A DNA stretch of 64,000 bases from Puffinus mauretanicus (taxonomy: Eukaryota; Chordata; Aves; Procellariiformes; Procellariidae), in assembly GCA_023333565.1 (NCBI GenBank), contig JAJKFH010002198.1, positions 3,162,001 to 3,226,000 of the forward strand, in the 5' to 3' direction. A model generated the notes under the pieces. The model was not told the origin of the DNA and did no database searches. It saw nothing but the letters and a program-made list of their open reading frames with translations. This document shows positions 25,910-39,289 of the stretch, piece by piece (within the stretch, counting starts at the first letter, position 1; every line of letters starts with the position of its first letter). The translations under genes and the position numbers were made by a program.

Positions 25910-28336
25910 TTCCTACTGCCCTCCTCCTCAAAAGATTATATATTTTCTATTTAGGTAGCTGCACAAAAGTCAAATACATACATGCCAAAAGCACACTATA
26001 CCCTCCGCTGTTATTGGAGAGCCTCCTGGCTCTTCAGTTCTGGAATGAAAATGGAGTAATCAAGAATCTGTTTCAGTGAAAACTTCGTAAAATTAATGTA
26101 TGAATTAAATCAGTTGCTTTATTTCTCACCATTTGACAACAAATGTGACTTTCAAGGGGGTCACGTTCAGCACATTTGTATAATTCCACAAATCATAGTC
26201 ACCAAGTGGAAGCTATTACAATTAAGAACAAGCCTAGAAACTGATATGCTCACTCATGAAAAAACCAGCATTTCTTCCACATGCTCATTTCATTCTCATG
26301 AACTAAATCGTTTCTGATGTCCTTTAGGCTATATCTAATGAATATTCTAAGTATATCTAAGCATTCTTAGTATATATAAACCATATTTATTTAATAATTA
26401 TGTTTTATTATAAAAGTCTTACACAACAACTAGTTTAAAACATGAATAAGTAATTTATCTCTGGAAAATTCTTTCAGATATTTCATCTGTGGCTCTTAGT
26501 AAATCTCCAAAGAGAAGAGAAAACCTCTTTTGTTTTAATCAGACATCATGTCCCCTGACAAGAGACATGTGGGTAGCAGCCAGAATTCAAGATATGGGAA
26601 GCATTTTTTTTCTCCTAAACATTGTCAATGTTTATGTTATCAGCTACTCATAATAGCTGTTCAAATACAAAGTAGTATGTCTTTCTGCAAAGGTTACTTT
26701 GTCTCATAGTCATTTGAGAAATAGGTAAGGAAGAAAAGATATTAAGAATACAGAGCATCATGCCAGGGTAGCCTAGCATAAAATGTTGGTTCCAAGCCAG
26801 GCTTGGAAATCACAAACAAAATTAGAAAGGGAAGTTCAAGAAAGTCTAACAACATGATTTTGGTTTTTTTAAAAAGAAGAAGAAGAAAAATAAGGTTTAA
26901 AGTTCGTTCTCGACTGTACTTCCTGCAAATTCCAGAGATAATACCATTAACTATAGGGGATTTTCCCTGACTTTACAACTGCCACATATCATCTTACGAT
27001 GCTATAGCTACCGTATCTTAAACAGTTGTTTAAAAAAAAAAAAAAAGAAAAAGAGAGAGCGAGAAGCTTCTTTTCTCTAGTCATTTCTGGATAAGTCACA
27101 GTCCAATAAGAGGAAGATAAATTTTACTCCAAGCAGTTGGGCGTCCATAGCTGCTCACTGTGAAGTGTCATGTCCCTTCCACAGTCAGCAACTACCTCTC
27201 TAACCAGCCATATCTGCTAAAAAGCCAAAAAGCCTTCAGCAGGACGTGCTATCTAGCTAGAGGATCTTTCTCAGGCTCAGGAGGAAATTCACACACATAC
27301 TGTGCCCCACAGTGTGTTTCTTCACCTGGCATCATTCTTAGAGCACTGGAATCAAAGGCTCACTCAGGCCCATGCCTCCTGGAGCAAAATCCTCAGTTAC
27401 TGTCTGAAGCTTTGCTTAATAAAAACTTTGAACCCAAACCAATTTTTAAATTCTGAAGGTCTTAGCATTGGAAATTTCATGTCTAGGTATAAGTTAACCT
27501 TAAGCATGTCAAAAGTAAAACTCAAGCGTGACAAGGAATGGTAGCCTTTTAAAAAATTCTCATTAATCCCACTTAATTAAGTTGATCAAATATCACTAAT
27601 ACTGGAGCAGAAATACGCAGGAAATCAAAAGGCAAGTTCAGATTTAGGAGAAGGACTCCAAATTGCTCTTTTATTATCCTGAACCCTACAGACATCCACC
27701 TTGATTTACCATCATATTACTCCAGTTGGAGGTATGTTCATTTGGAACTAGTTGGATGCAAAGGAAAATCAGGTTCATTTCACACATATCTATTCAAAGT
27801 TTCAGAAGGTGAGAACTTGATAACTAGAAATGCCATCCTAAGAGGGAAAAAAAAATTGGAAAACAGTATTAAGAGACAAGGCATTATTCCATGATGTCTT
27901 TTCTGAATAAGATCAAAACATTTGAGAAATGGAATTAGAAACAATGGACAATTAACCCCTAACAGAGATTTGCAATAGGTTTCTCAAATTAATTGTAAAA
28001 CTTTTTTTCTTCCAAGAATCAATTCAATTTCAAAATACTTAGTAAAATAAGTGCTTTGAAGCTTATATAACAATGACATCTGTCCAGTTATACCATCCTG
28101 TAGACAGCAATACAGCAGAAAAGGAAACAAGAGATATTATCACTGATTTTATAGTGTAAAGCTGATTCTGACACTTTTCCTATAAACAGTCCCAACGTAT
28201 GCAGAACCTGCACAAGTAAGATGACTGTGCTACTCCTCATGAATACAGATAAAGTACTGAGACCTTAGTTATACACGCTACTATCAGCATTTACATACTA
28301 CAGAGAGCATGCTTCAGAAGTGTCTAAGACGGATCA
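25910..28336. other. Non-coding AT-rich DNA
   Basis: No gene was recognised. A near-palindrome lies at 26790-26808 and an A15 run at 27032-27046. Two overlapping open frames of 80-98 codons at 27160-27544 show no known domain. Confidence 0.55.
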
Positions 28337-28341
28337 GTGAG
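28337..28341. repeat. Left target-site duplication of the solo LTR
   Basis: GTGAG is repeated exactly at 28898-28902, just beyond the CA that ends the LTR. Confidence 0.65.
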
Positions 28342-28897
28342 TATAGTGGGTCTCGCTGGAATACAGTTAATTCTCTTCATAGTAGCCCATTAGGTGCTCT
28401 GTTCTGGATTTGTGACTAAAACAGTGCAGATGATACACCAGTGTTTTAGCTATTGCTGAACCGTGCTTGCACGGTGTCAGGGTGTCTCTGTTTCTCACAC
28501 CGACATCCCAGCGAGCAGCCTAGGGATGGCCGAGCGGTTGGGAGGGGACACAGCCAGGACAGCTGAGCTGAATTGACCAAAGGAATGCTCCATACCATGT
28601 AACATCAGGCTCAGCAATAAAAACGAAGGGACAGTCTTTCCAAAGTAGCCATTGCCTGGAGACTCACTGGGCATTAGTCTGCTTCTGGGAGGCAGTGTGA
28701 TTACCTTTGCATCACTTGGGAGGGGGGAGGCGGTGTCCCACCTCTTTCCTTCACTTTAATTAAACTTCTTAAAATTAAATTTTGATTCACAAGTTTTTTT
28801 TCTTAGTTTTGCTTCTCCAATTCTCTCCACCATCCCATTCAGGGTGGGGAGCAAGCAAGCAACTGGGTTGGTGCTGGCCAGCAACTAAGCCACCACA
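28342..28897 (+). mobile_element. Solo LTR of a bird endogenous retrovirus
   Basis: About 556 bp matches, throughout and in order, a widespread avian LTR family that I recognise by several words. These are 'ACAGTTAATTCTCTTCATAG' near the left end, 'GGGAGGGGACACAGCCAGGA', 'GACCAAAGGAATGCTCCATA', 'GGCTCAGCAATAAAA', and 'CTTCTCCAATTCTCTCCACC' near the right end. A 5-bp direct repeat, GTGAG, flanks it at 28337-28341 and 28898-28902. With those bounds the LTR begins TA (for the expected TG) and ends CA. A 5-bp duplication would suit an ERVL-type element. An AATAAA sits at 28616-28621. No internal viral sequence is present on either side, so this is the usual LTR-LTR recombination product. Divergence is moderate. 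Confidence 0.9.
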
Positions 28898-28902
28898 GTG
28901 AG
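28898..28902. repeat. Right target-site duplication of the solo LTR
   Basis: GTGAG matches 28337-28341. The next bases differ on the two sides (T and A), so the duplication is 5 bp. Confidence 0.65.
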
Positions 28903-28904
28903 AT

Positions 28905-31900
28905 TTGGGGTTCATGAAACTGTCTAATTTTTCTTTACATTCCAGACACCTCCAGTGCTACTGCATCTGCAAGGATTACTGTTTTTAAATTTACCATGCA
29001 ATAACATTCCATGCATCTTCACCTTACATTAAGCAATATATCAAGGGTAGTATCTGACCAGCCTTCACCATATGTTTCATTACTTCGTATAATTCATCCA
29101 AGCCCTTTTCTAGAATGCAATCGTGCTAAGGGATGTTCATGCAAAGCATTTTAACTTCAATATTATAGTTATCAGAGAGAAAGGTCCTTAAAACCTTACC
29201 AAATTGCCTTTTATATATCAGGCATTTTGTCTGCATTTGAAGTTCTGTCATTACAACAGTTGTTTCGTATCCCTACATGAACACTGTACTGAAGTGGTAA
29301 TAACAGCAAATCAGTCTTAGGACAATAACTGTTTTTCTGTATAGTTTTCCACTCCTTTTTTAATATTTCTTATTTGTTCTTTTGTTGGTTTCTGTGTATT
29401 AGATAATCTTCTTTACTAAACTAACTAAGAAAATCTAAAGAATGTTTCCTGACGAAACCTCCCCAATTAAGAGTCCTTACATATAAAAGTACATGCTCCA
29501 AATCATAAACAGTCTCTCACTTGTGTCTTTGTTAACTTTCATCTGCCATCACACTACTAAGAATGTCGGACTGGTTTAACCCTTCTGAAGATCCACACAA
29601 GCTCTGTTTTGATTCTAAGTTAAACTGAAATCTGAAATATGTGGCCATTCGTAAATGATACACAGCATCTTATTCAGTTTGTCTTCCCATAAAGTTTATG
29701 CATTTACCTCATTGCAAGGGGAAGGAAAAAAAAAAAAAGAAAAAAAAAAAAGAAAGAAAATCAAGATGGCCATAATAAGACAATCTTAGTACTTGAACGT
29801 AATGTACTTTTCATAGATGATTCACAACAGATAGCAAAGGAAATGCTATATCCAGGTTGCATTTATCCTTTATTTCAAAGTGTTAGCCATGACAGCTAAT
29901 TTATTTTTAATAAAGATTAGATTTTGTTGCAGAAGATAGAACCTTCTTGTGGAGTAACCTTCATCAAATCATGAGTAAACACTGAATCCGCTGCAATCAA
30001 TTTTAAACAACTCTTGCTTACATGACTTGGCACAGAATCAATTATTAGCGTGCCTTTAAAGCTTATTAATGAAATGTTTCTGATATGGATTCCACCACTT
30101 CTAATTTGAAAGGCATCATGCTGAGTACTCGAACAATTCTCTCTTCTTCACTTCTGAATTTCTAAGTGACTTGATGTATAGGATGTAAATATGAAATATA
30201 AATTAAATATTTTATGTCTAATGCAGAGTCATATCTCATTTAAGATCCTAGAGTTATTCTTACACTTTATTCATTGTTTAATTTGGGAACACATCAGTGG
30301 TGCCTTTGCAGTTTGGATAAGTGATGTGCAGAATACAAACCTGAGCATTCAGAGAATTCTGGATTAGAAAGAGAAGGCAAAAAGCACTCAGATCAGAGAT
30401 TTTGTTTCTGTTCATGTCAAAGATTAGAGGCAATTTGGGATGGAGTTCAGTCAGTGATGTTTTATGTTTTGTGCTAACCTGAAGGTTAGACAAAAAAATT
30501 AAAATAGTTCCTCCTGGCCATATAGTCTATGACACCCCAAAATATGTTATACTACCTTTTGCTTTGTTGTTGTTCATCATGATGCTGTCATGCCCTCTGG
30601 ATACAGGCTTTGAAAGCAATAAATATCAGAAGCCAGAAAGCAGACAAAGAGCAATTGAACGGAGAGCCTCAGCTAATAACTAAAAATATATACCCTGAAG
30701 TGGCAACCAAATATCTGCTACATTGCTAACTTTCTTTTAAAATTATGGCAAAAAAAAAAAATCTGACTTTTATTTACTGCATAATTTGAGATTACTACTG
30801 ATCCCTGCTTTTTTTTCATATATTGCACTTTTGATCAAATACCCTAATAAGAATTTGTATTAATATTTCTTCAGAAAGAAATACTATCTTTTTGAAGACA
30901 AGTATTGCAAAAAGGGACATACCCGGGGCATCTGCATCTTAGTGGTTTTTTTTTTTTTTTTTGAAAGCTATCAAGTTCTCATTATCAACTTTTCAAAGTT
31001 TCACCTAGATGACTGTAACCCTGTAGACTTTCCATACTCCACCCACTGGCACACCGAACAAAACAAGTTAAGTAGAACACCATGTAAAAAACCATGGTCC
31101 AAATTAGAGGTAACTAGCACAATCTTCTTCCATTTACTGGCTACATTCTTTATTTCTTCCAGAAACATAGACCTAGATGTAACAAGATTTAATCTGTTAG
31201 CAATGAGAACTACCATCCAGGACCTCAGGCTAACTCTGTTAGCTGTTAACACTGTTATTGTGTTGATTATTGCAAACGTGTATTCACGGACTCTGGATGA
31301 CTAGCAGCCCACGTACTCCTTTTTCCCAATAGATACGTATACAAATGCGTTTGGATTCCACTGCTCTTTTCCATCTCCATTGTATTATCTTGGCAATTTC
31401 AAAAAAACAGTACAAGAACAGAACTCACTTGTTTCTTATCAAGGTATGTGCTGAAAGCATATAGCTGGTTGTGTTGACACTTGGAATTGTCATTAGGAGA
31501 TGACAGAGTGAAATTTGCAACAAAATTTCATCTCATAGATACTAAAGTTACGGGGAGATTTTTAAAGAGTATAAACTCTATCAAAATGGTCATCACATTA
31601 TCTATGCTACATTTTTGACCATACAACAGAATTTTATCAAGTATTTAGTGGAACTCTGTACCTCTATCAGTTCAATAGCAACAAGTGTTTGTGTAACATT
31701 TTTGCTAAGGAATAGCCGTGGGATAAATTTCAATTAGTTGTAACAGCATAAACCAACCTAAAAATGGATTTTGCTAAGTTTGGTAGTTTGCTAAGTTGAT
31801 ATATCAGTCTGGGCATAATCAAGGTAAAAGACCGGTAGACATAATTATATCAAACAAAATCAATTTCTAAATATTATACACATGAAAAACAATACTTTTA

Positions 31901-34470
31901 AAATTTATATAAATTCTATTATTTTCATAGTCTCCATATAAAGAAAATCACAAGCAAAAAAATTCAGACTTACAATAAAACAGCAATTGGACAATGTTCA
32001 AGGGCATCCCAAATATTCAGCAAGGAGTTTTATAGCTACTGTTTTAAGATCTATTTCTTGAAACTGAAATACAGCTCTGAAAGTCTACGGTTGCTACAGC
32101 TTTTACAGCAGGTACAGTTTGCTTGATCTGATTCTGCTAGCAAAATACAAATGTTTACAACACAATGAGACAAAGAAGGAAAAAAAAAAATCTTTTTTGC
32201 TAAGTTTCATTTCTCTCCTTATTCCAACAAAAGCACTAGGAGCAAGGTTTCAAAAAATTGTATTTTTTTAATACCTGTTCAGAAATTAAGTCTTTTAAAT
32301 TCATATTTTCTTCTGATGCAACAAAACACCCTGCTAACAAAGTGCTAAATCTACAAAGGTTCTTATGCAGCTCCAAGCTTCTTCATGCTGCCAAGAACTA
32401 CATAAAAGGAACACTGATGTCTCCATACGCTGTGGCAAACCACACCGTCAAGGAGTTCAGGCTGAAACAAGACAGTGTTTGTTAAAGGCACACTGAGCTA
32501 CCTGCACCCAGCTCCTGATGACAAGCTATTTATTACACTAAGTTGCAAGCAGGCAGTTTGGGGCTCCAAATCTGTCTGCATCTTTTGGGAGAGCTAGAAG
32601 AGGAAAGAAGAGATACTTCTTTGGAGAGGGATAGAAGTGCTGAGGCAAAGTTTGTAGCAGTCCCAGTTAGTGCTTTGTGTTACCAATCCTCATTCAGAAA
32701 CTGAGACTCAGTTTTTATAAATAAGACTGTGGAAGGAAAATACCTCTCTGTCTGCACACCATCAAACTTCATTCAAACAGGGAACATCCAGAAAAGATCA
32801 AAATACCTTAATGCTTAACATACCGACTGTACCCGTACTCTAACAAACTACATATCCTACACAGCTATAGCCAGAAGCTAAGCCAAAGCTTTCCTGGCAG
32901 CAATTCTAGACAATTACTCAGCAGAGAAGCAAAGGAACAAACAAACAAATTCACTTCAGATCCAATGCTATCCATATTCTAGTAGCTAGTTATTTAGACA
33001 GATTTGCATTGTGTTTCTTTGTTATACACGTTGTATCAGCTTCTTGGTAGAAAATGCAATGGGAATTCATAGTATACATTCAAAACACAAGAAGAAAAGG
33101 AAAGCAGGATAAAGGCTTCACTTATTTCAGTTTCACAAACAAATGAAGCAATTCTGTAGCAACACTACATCTTTAATGCCCTCAGCCCTGACAGTAACGC
33201 CAGTAACATTGTTGATTCCAGTGCAGTAAGGAAAGAGTTAAGTATCATATTGTACAAGTTGAAATTGTATGAGATCACTTAAATATTTCAAAGATTGCAG
33301 GCTATCTTTTATTTTACGTAAATAATTACTGTTAAAAGTATTTGTCAAGCCTTGTAATAGTAATTCGGCTATTAAAACATTGCTGAAAACCATCACATAA
33401 GAATCCAGTTAATTGGATTTCTTCCTTGCACATCTTTCCAGATCAGTGCAAGAGTATAAAAACGTTAATTATTTCATGACAACAAATATTTTCTAAAGGT
33501 GGGAAGTACTTTGAAAATGCAAGAAGTTTGGTTGACAGCCTTGCTACTGAACCTGGATTAAAGTTCCAAGGATTTGGGGGAGGTGAGAGACTTTCCAAAA
33601 TATTAACATTTATTTTCTTACACAGACAACACGCATGAAAAATGGTGTATTTAGTCATGGACCAAAAAGCTCTTTCATACATTGTGCATCTCTCTAACTT
33701 AATCTGGGACTTATAACATTGCTCATTTCTGCTGCCTTTATTCTTTGAAATGCGGCAGTGGAATGAAGCTTGGTTTATCAGAGCAAGGCTCCCTGAAGAC
33801 TTAACAATGCAGACTGCATCATCCGCAGCCTATTATCACTGCAGCCGTTTGACACAAACACATTCAGATAGCGAACACTCACTGCAGGCTTTGGATATGG
33901 TCATATGCCCCTTACAAGGAAAAATGGGAAGAAAACAAGACAAAACACAGGCTTTCCTTAGATGTTCACCTTAAGAATAAAGGAAAGGTAGACAGCTTCC
34001 AGTGATAAAAACATTCATATACTTATTGCAAAATATTATAACTGAATATTGATGAACAGAAAAATTATGTAGGTGCAGCCTTATTGCAATTAGATATAGT
34101 TAAGAAAAACATTTAAGCATTACCCTCACTAGCTCTGCTGCTCATCTGCAGATTTGGACAAGAAAAGTAACTTCTAGGAATTAAACTGGACACAAGCTGC
34201 AATTAAAAGCAATAATGCAATTAGAAATTTGGTATATGTAAAGAATTTAAGGTAACTAGTTTTTCACTGTATTTGCATTCAGATTTCTATTGTGTGGCGT
34301 TATTTTTCCTCGGAACAATTAAAAATTCTTTCAGCAAACATTACTAAATACTACATATATCTGATCCTATCAAACACTACTTGCCAAAAACCTTTTTGCT
34401 TAGAAGTCAGCTGAAAGATTTCCCATGAACTGCAACGAATTTTAGAACAGGAATTTGAAGTCAGCAGTCT
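28905..34470. other. Non-coding AT-rich DNA
   Basis: Contains A-rich simple sequence at 29726-29760, a T17 run at 30946-30962 and an octamer ATTTGCAT at 33002-33009. A 120-codon open frame at 30942-31304 starts in the T run and shows no known domain. No exon or named repeat was recognised. Confidence 0.55.
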
Positions 34471-34473
34471 CTT

Positions 34474-34560
34474 TAAAGGGAAAGGGGGACAAAGGGGGGC
34501 AAAGGGGGGCAAAGGGGGGCAAAGGGGGGCAAAGGGGGGCAAAGGGGGGCAAAGGGGGAA
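34474..34560. repeat. G-rich 10-bp minisatellite
   Basis: Six perfect units of AAAGGGGGGC occupy 34491-34550. Imperfect edge units lie at 34481-34490 (AAAGGGGGAC) and 34551-34560 (AAAGGGGGAA), with a shorter AAAGGG before them. Every unit carries five or six G, so the plus strand has many ways to form a four-tract G-quadruplex with 4-nt loops. The minus-strand open frame over it (34351-34542) starts as a Pro/Ala/Leu/Cys repeat translated from this array and is not a gene. Confidence 0.98.
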
Positions 34561-34564
34561 ATAA

Positions 34565-37500
34565 GAGAATTATGTAATACTAATATAATTTTATGTCACA
34601 GAATCAGATTCACATACTGGAAGAAGTCACTATCAGATAATGCTAATATCCAGGGCATCCCAAACATACATTACAAACACATCTTTAATTTAGGAACAAT
34701 TTTTCCACCTAAACAAAGACCATCAGTAAAGCAGCAATATGTATTGCTGAGCGACACATTTCCCTCTAACAGCCAAACAGAACAAGATTCCCTCTTAGAG
34801 GGGCTGGTCATTTAACTTAGGTACCATTCCACAATTGTGTACAAAAGAGTAAAGAGATTATATACCATGATGCAGGCCAAAACAAGATTGACAATCGTAT
34901 GGTTACTCCTATTAGACCCGCATCATTCAGATGGCTCAATAAAAAGCTATTTTAATTATTAACTTCTAATGACTTGCATCTTGTGGTAAGTGGAAGTGTA
35001 TAGCTTTAATCAGGAATGCTGAAAGAAGAGAAAGGAGTCCTGCATCAACTTCCAATAAATGTTCCTGCAAAGGTTTACAAAGGCACTTACATGTATGAAG
35101 TTTGAGCAACACCATAGAAGTCCCTAGTGCATAAAGTTAAGCACACTTAAACCTCTGCAGGATCAAGATGGTCCTAGGCAAGGATGTAGGCATGAAGTAA
35201 CTGGAGGGTCATGAAGTACAAAATTAAAGGATTGGAGATTAGAATGACTGTTTATTTTGTACAACAAACTCACTCCTTTTATCTTGATTAACCATACATA
35301 ATTATACGTAACTTACACAGCTGCCATAAGGGTTGTGGCTTTCACGTGAAATAGTACAACTCCACTCACATCATTAAGGTAATGTAATTACTTTGATGTA
35401 ATTATCTACAGTAAGAAAATTATATAAAATTATAAGAATGCCATTTATCTCTGGTACCTTAGGAATAAATTATACTGCAATAAGCACCTTATTATCAGCA
35501 TAATTGTACACCCAGAAAGACAGGCATACAACACAGGAAAATTAAGGAGCATATACTTAATGGCTATTTAACTTCCAAGGAAAAAGATAGTTTCTTTCTC
35601 AAGGTGATTACTCTTTAAAATGTGGAATCTAATAAAATATTGGAAGAGACAAATGACACACAAGGCTGTATTACAGTTTTGACTTAGCTGGTTATACATA
35701 TAAAGACTGAATTGAAATTCATATTGAATTATTTTGGTTTAGAAATATAATTTGTCTTATGAAATAATGCTACAAGATGAAGTTTCATGATCTGGCATAT
35801 TAAAAATACATACCCATTTTAGAATATCATTCTAAGCTAGTAATACTAAAAATCTCTACCACAAATTTAGAGCTAAGGCTAAAAATGGCCTGCTCCGCCC
35901 AGACTTATCATCTGCTACTGATAGATGAGCTGAAAACAATTGCCAAGAGAAGCAAAACTCCCTAGATTTTCAGTGTGAACCCTACATGGATTCATGTGCT
36001 TTCATAGTTTTATGTTAAAGACTTTATTAATTACATTATAAAGTTTTATAACAGTAGTACAGTCATTTTAAAAAGTACCTCTAAAATAAGTCAAAGATTG
36101 TCCTTGAATACTACAAACTTTACTGGACTACACTCTAATTCGTCAAAATACAAAAAAATGGTATAGTCATACTGTGGTCATAGAGCTAGACTCAGAAAAA
36201 CCATACCGTAAAAGTTGTCATCATCATAAATATGTGGCGTTTAAATTGGATGAGATCCACATAATATAACACATAAATGAGTTCCAGAGGTCTGCCAGAT
36301 CAATATCCTAGGCTTGACTTGCAGCTGCTCTTGAGTGCACACTGTCATTGATAAGATGATTTAACATCAAGAAGGCAGTTGTACAGCTGACTTCATATCC
36401 GCTTACGCTGAGCTAAGCATTTGAGAGTGTTGATGCTGATAATTCTAACAAGTCTAAATAAAGAGAAATAAGAACTAGCAAAAGTAAAATTCTCTTTCAA
36501 AGAGAAATTTCCCTTTGGAAAATAAAGTTTACTTAAGCCCATGTGTTATCATCTGAAATCCAGGTAAAGGTCACAGGCAAACTTCCTTCCCAATTAGCGC
36601 ATTCATACAAAGTTTTAGAACCCATAAAGTATGAAAAAAGATGTACAACTCTTTGAACTTTTGTTTCCTGCTGACTGCTTCAATTATTTGTTTATTTTTT
36701 TATGTGATGAGAGCTGACAAGCTTTTGCCAAGTGCCGACTACCAAAATGAAAATAAATGCAGTATTTTCAAAGGTACCACCAAAATTACAGACTAAAAAT
36801 CCTACACCTATTATTCCAATTAAAGTAAGAGCCAAAATAATGCTGAGGGAAACTTAAGAGCACTTAAGTTTCATTTCTGGGTTATTACAGAAATATGGGT
36901 TGTGAAACAAGACACATAAAGAAATGATTTATACTATTCACTCCATTTATAACTTAACCTTGTCAATTTATGCAAAGGCCAACTTTTTTAGGATGGTCAT
37001 AGTGTCTGAGCTTTCAAATTGAAACAGGACAGAGTCTTCAAGCAGACTCAGAACGCATCATTTTAACAGATCTCCAGAAGAGCTTAGCTCCTGCACAAGC
37101 ATAAAGTAAGAGAGGAATTAAAAAAAAAAAAAAAACCACCAAACCTCTGCAAAATGATTAACCTATATAGTATAAGTATTTTAGGAAACATTTTTTGAAA
37201 TATACCTGAAGGAGCATTTGCTGGCAGTTGAACACCCTGAAAAAACTGACGAATATACATACAGGTTACTTAACTGTACTGTGATGTAGCTCTGACTGGC
37301 TAAGAACATAAGGTAAGGTGCACATATAGTATGAAAGAAAACAGGCAAAGAAGGCCTTGTATACACAAAATGTCATCTTCCCCCCGCCCCCGCCATTTAC
37401 TTTAGTAGAGCTAATATAACACTTTGTATCTCCTCTCTACCTTGATGAACTTACATGCCATACAAAATATTTGCACACTGCATGCAAGTTTTTTACATTA

Positions 37501-38945
37501 TATACTATTTTTCTGTCTACAGCTGTAGTTAATGTTTATTTACTTTACTTACTACAGTGTAGCCAGGTCTTTTATATTTTATAGTGAGAACAGGAACATC
37601 ATCTGCATACTTTGCTAAAGCATCATTTACTTTGTCAACAACTTTGCAAAAATCATCCACTTCCAATTATACTTTCACAGAAAATAAAATTACACTGAAG
37701 AAGAAATAACTGAAAAATCTTGTTCTACTGGCTAAATTAAGCTGCATAACTATAAGAAAAGCTATGTTAAAGAGTAATCTAGCAATAGAGGTCTTTCCAG
37801 GAATCCATCAATCCTTATTTCAAAAGTTGTTAGAGGTTAATTTGACCATTTGGAAATGTCTCTTGCACTATTGAAACCTGTTAGGCAGAGTCTTGCCAAT
37901 TAGACCAGACGTATTCTTATTTATACGTGCCCTAATTCTCACACATGTGCATTCACTGTGTTGTACATCCAACTTTAAAAAAAAAAAGGCATAAAGAAAA
38001 TCACTTAATGCACAATGTGCAGCACACAAAGTGTCTAAGGGATACAGACTTCTCATCCAAGTGAGCTCAGGTAGTAAAAGTCTCCAGGCTCAAGATTTGG
38101 CAGCTATTCACTGCAGAATCATGCCACTCCTAATGTATTCCTTACTTTAATTGTGAATTTAAAAGGCACAAAATTGACACAAGTCAAATGCATACCTCAG
38201 CATACAAGCCAGATCATCTATGCTTTAATAAGAATCTCTTTATATATACAGATTTTACTTAATCTCTGACTTCCTAAATAATTTTGCTACAGAATTCATA
38301 TCTAGTTCTAACAATATTCTGAAAAAGCCCTGTCTCATCGTTAGCCTTCTGCCTCCCCCATGTTCTCACCAGTACGTCACTGGAACTACTGAAACTACTT
38401 CTCATAAAGCAGCAAAGGTCAGCTCAGAAAACTGCCTTTTAGGGGTTTTTTTTAGCAACCACTGAAACCTCCCAAAATCATTGACAAGTTTTTCCTATGA
38501 TGAAAAAAGAAAAGCCTCAATACATTGCATCCTGTGATCAAGTTCTCAGATGTTTCCTAAAAAATTAAAAAGCCTCTCACATATTTACTTTTCAGAGGTT
38601 ACCTGAAATACCGTCAAAGATTATACTGTTCAATAATTATGGATTCTGCCTCAAAATCTCACTGCACTAGGTACAGCAGAGAAGCAAATCAATCCCACAA
38701 GGCTCAAATCTGCATATCTGCATATCAGATGGAACGAACATACAGATGGAGGTGAGGTGGGCCGGAAAGATGAACAGATCAAAGGGATGCATAAAAGAGA
38801 AACACTTTCATTGCATATCCACCCCCTCTCAAAGCTTAAGGATAAACTCACACAACCCTCTTTCAAACTATGAAAACATGCAACTACCAGGTCAGGATTT
38901 TTCCACTAAAATCCAATTTTATTTTTGTTTGGGGGAGAATGGGGT
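34565..38945. other. Non-coding AT-rich DNA
   Basis: No gene or named repeat was recognised. Simple sequence includes an A16 run at 37120-37135 and a C-rich patch at 37381-37393. Confidence 0.55.
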
Positions 38946-38949
38946 CCTA

Positions 38950-38990
38950 AAATAATAACAATAATAATAATAACAATAATAATAATAATA
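38950..38990. repeat. (AAT)n microsatellite, left of CR1
   Basis: AAT units with two AAC variants abut the CR1 terminus directly. A second AAT array lies on the far side of the CR1. Confidence 0.95.
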
Positions 38991-39204
38991 GAATCATGAG
39001 GAGTTTGGGTTGGAGGTGACCTTTAAAGGTCATCTAGTCCAACCCCCCTGACATGGCCAGGGACATCTTCAACTAGAGCAGGTTGCTCAGAGCCCTGTCC
39101 AACCTGACCTTGAATGTTTCCAGGGATGGGGCATCTACCACCTCTCTGCGCAATCTGTTCCAGTGTTTCACCACCCTCATTGTAAAAAATTTCTTCCTTC
39201 TTGC
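38991..39204 (-). mobile_element. CR1 LINE 3' end fragment inside an AAT repeat
   Basis: The hallmark words are 'GGGTTGGAGGTGACCTTTAA', 'GGTCATCTAGTCCAACCCCC', 'AGCAGGTTGCTCAGAGCCCT' and 'TTCCAGGGATGGGGCATCTA', ending in 'AAAAAATTTCTTCCTTCTTGCC'. The orientation is reversed, so the element is on the minus strand. Only about 215 bp of the 3' region is kept and no reverse-transcriptase frame remains. By eye it is closer to the remembered family sequence than the other two CR1 pieces in this window, so probably younger. It lacks the usual ATTCTATG tail repeats and instead joins AAT microsatellite on both sides. Confidence 0.95.
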
Positions 39205-39206
39205 CT

Positions 39207-39226
39207 TAATAATAATAATAAATAAT
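39207..39226. repeat. (AAT)n microsatellite, right of CR1
   Basis: Short AAT array directly past the 5'-truncated end of the CR1. Confidence 0.93.
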
Positions 39227-39289
39227 CACAGCACATGAAAACTTTGATTTTACTTGAAAAACTCTCCCCCTTTCCTTGGGAAAGCTGAA

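Noticed and set aside
28515..28545. TGGCCGAGCGGTTGG, a perfect tRNA A-box-like word
   Set aside because: It lies inside the solo LTR, has no B box at the right distance and no cloverleaf.
34351..34542. Pro/Leu/Cys-repeat peptide on the minus strand
   Set aside because: It is a translation of the 10-bp minisatellite.
36545..36600. Stretch resembling an amniote repeat word 'ctgaaatcc..gtcaatggcaaaactcc'
   Set aside because: Too few matching positions to support a call.
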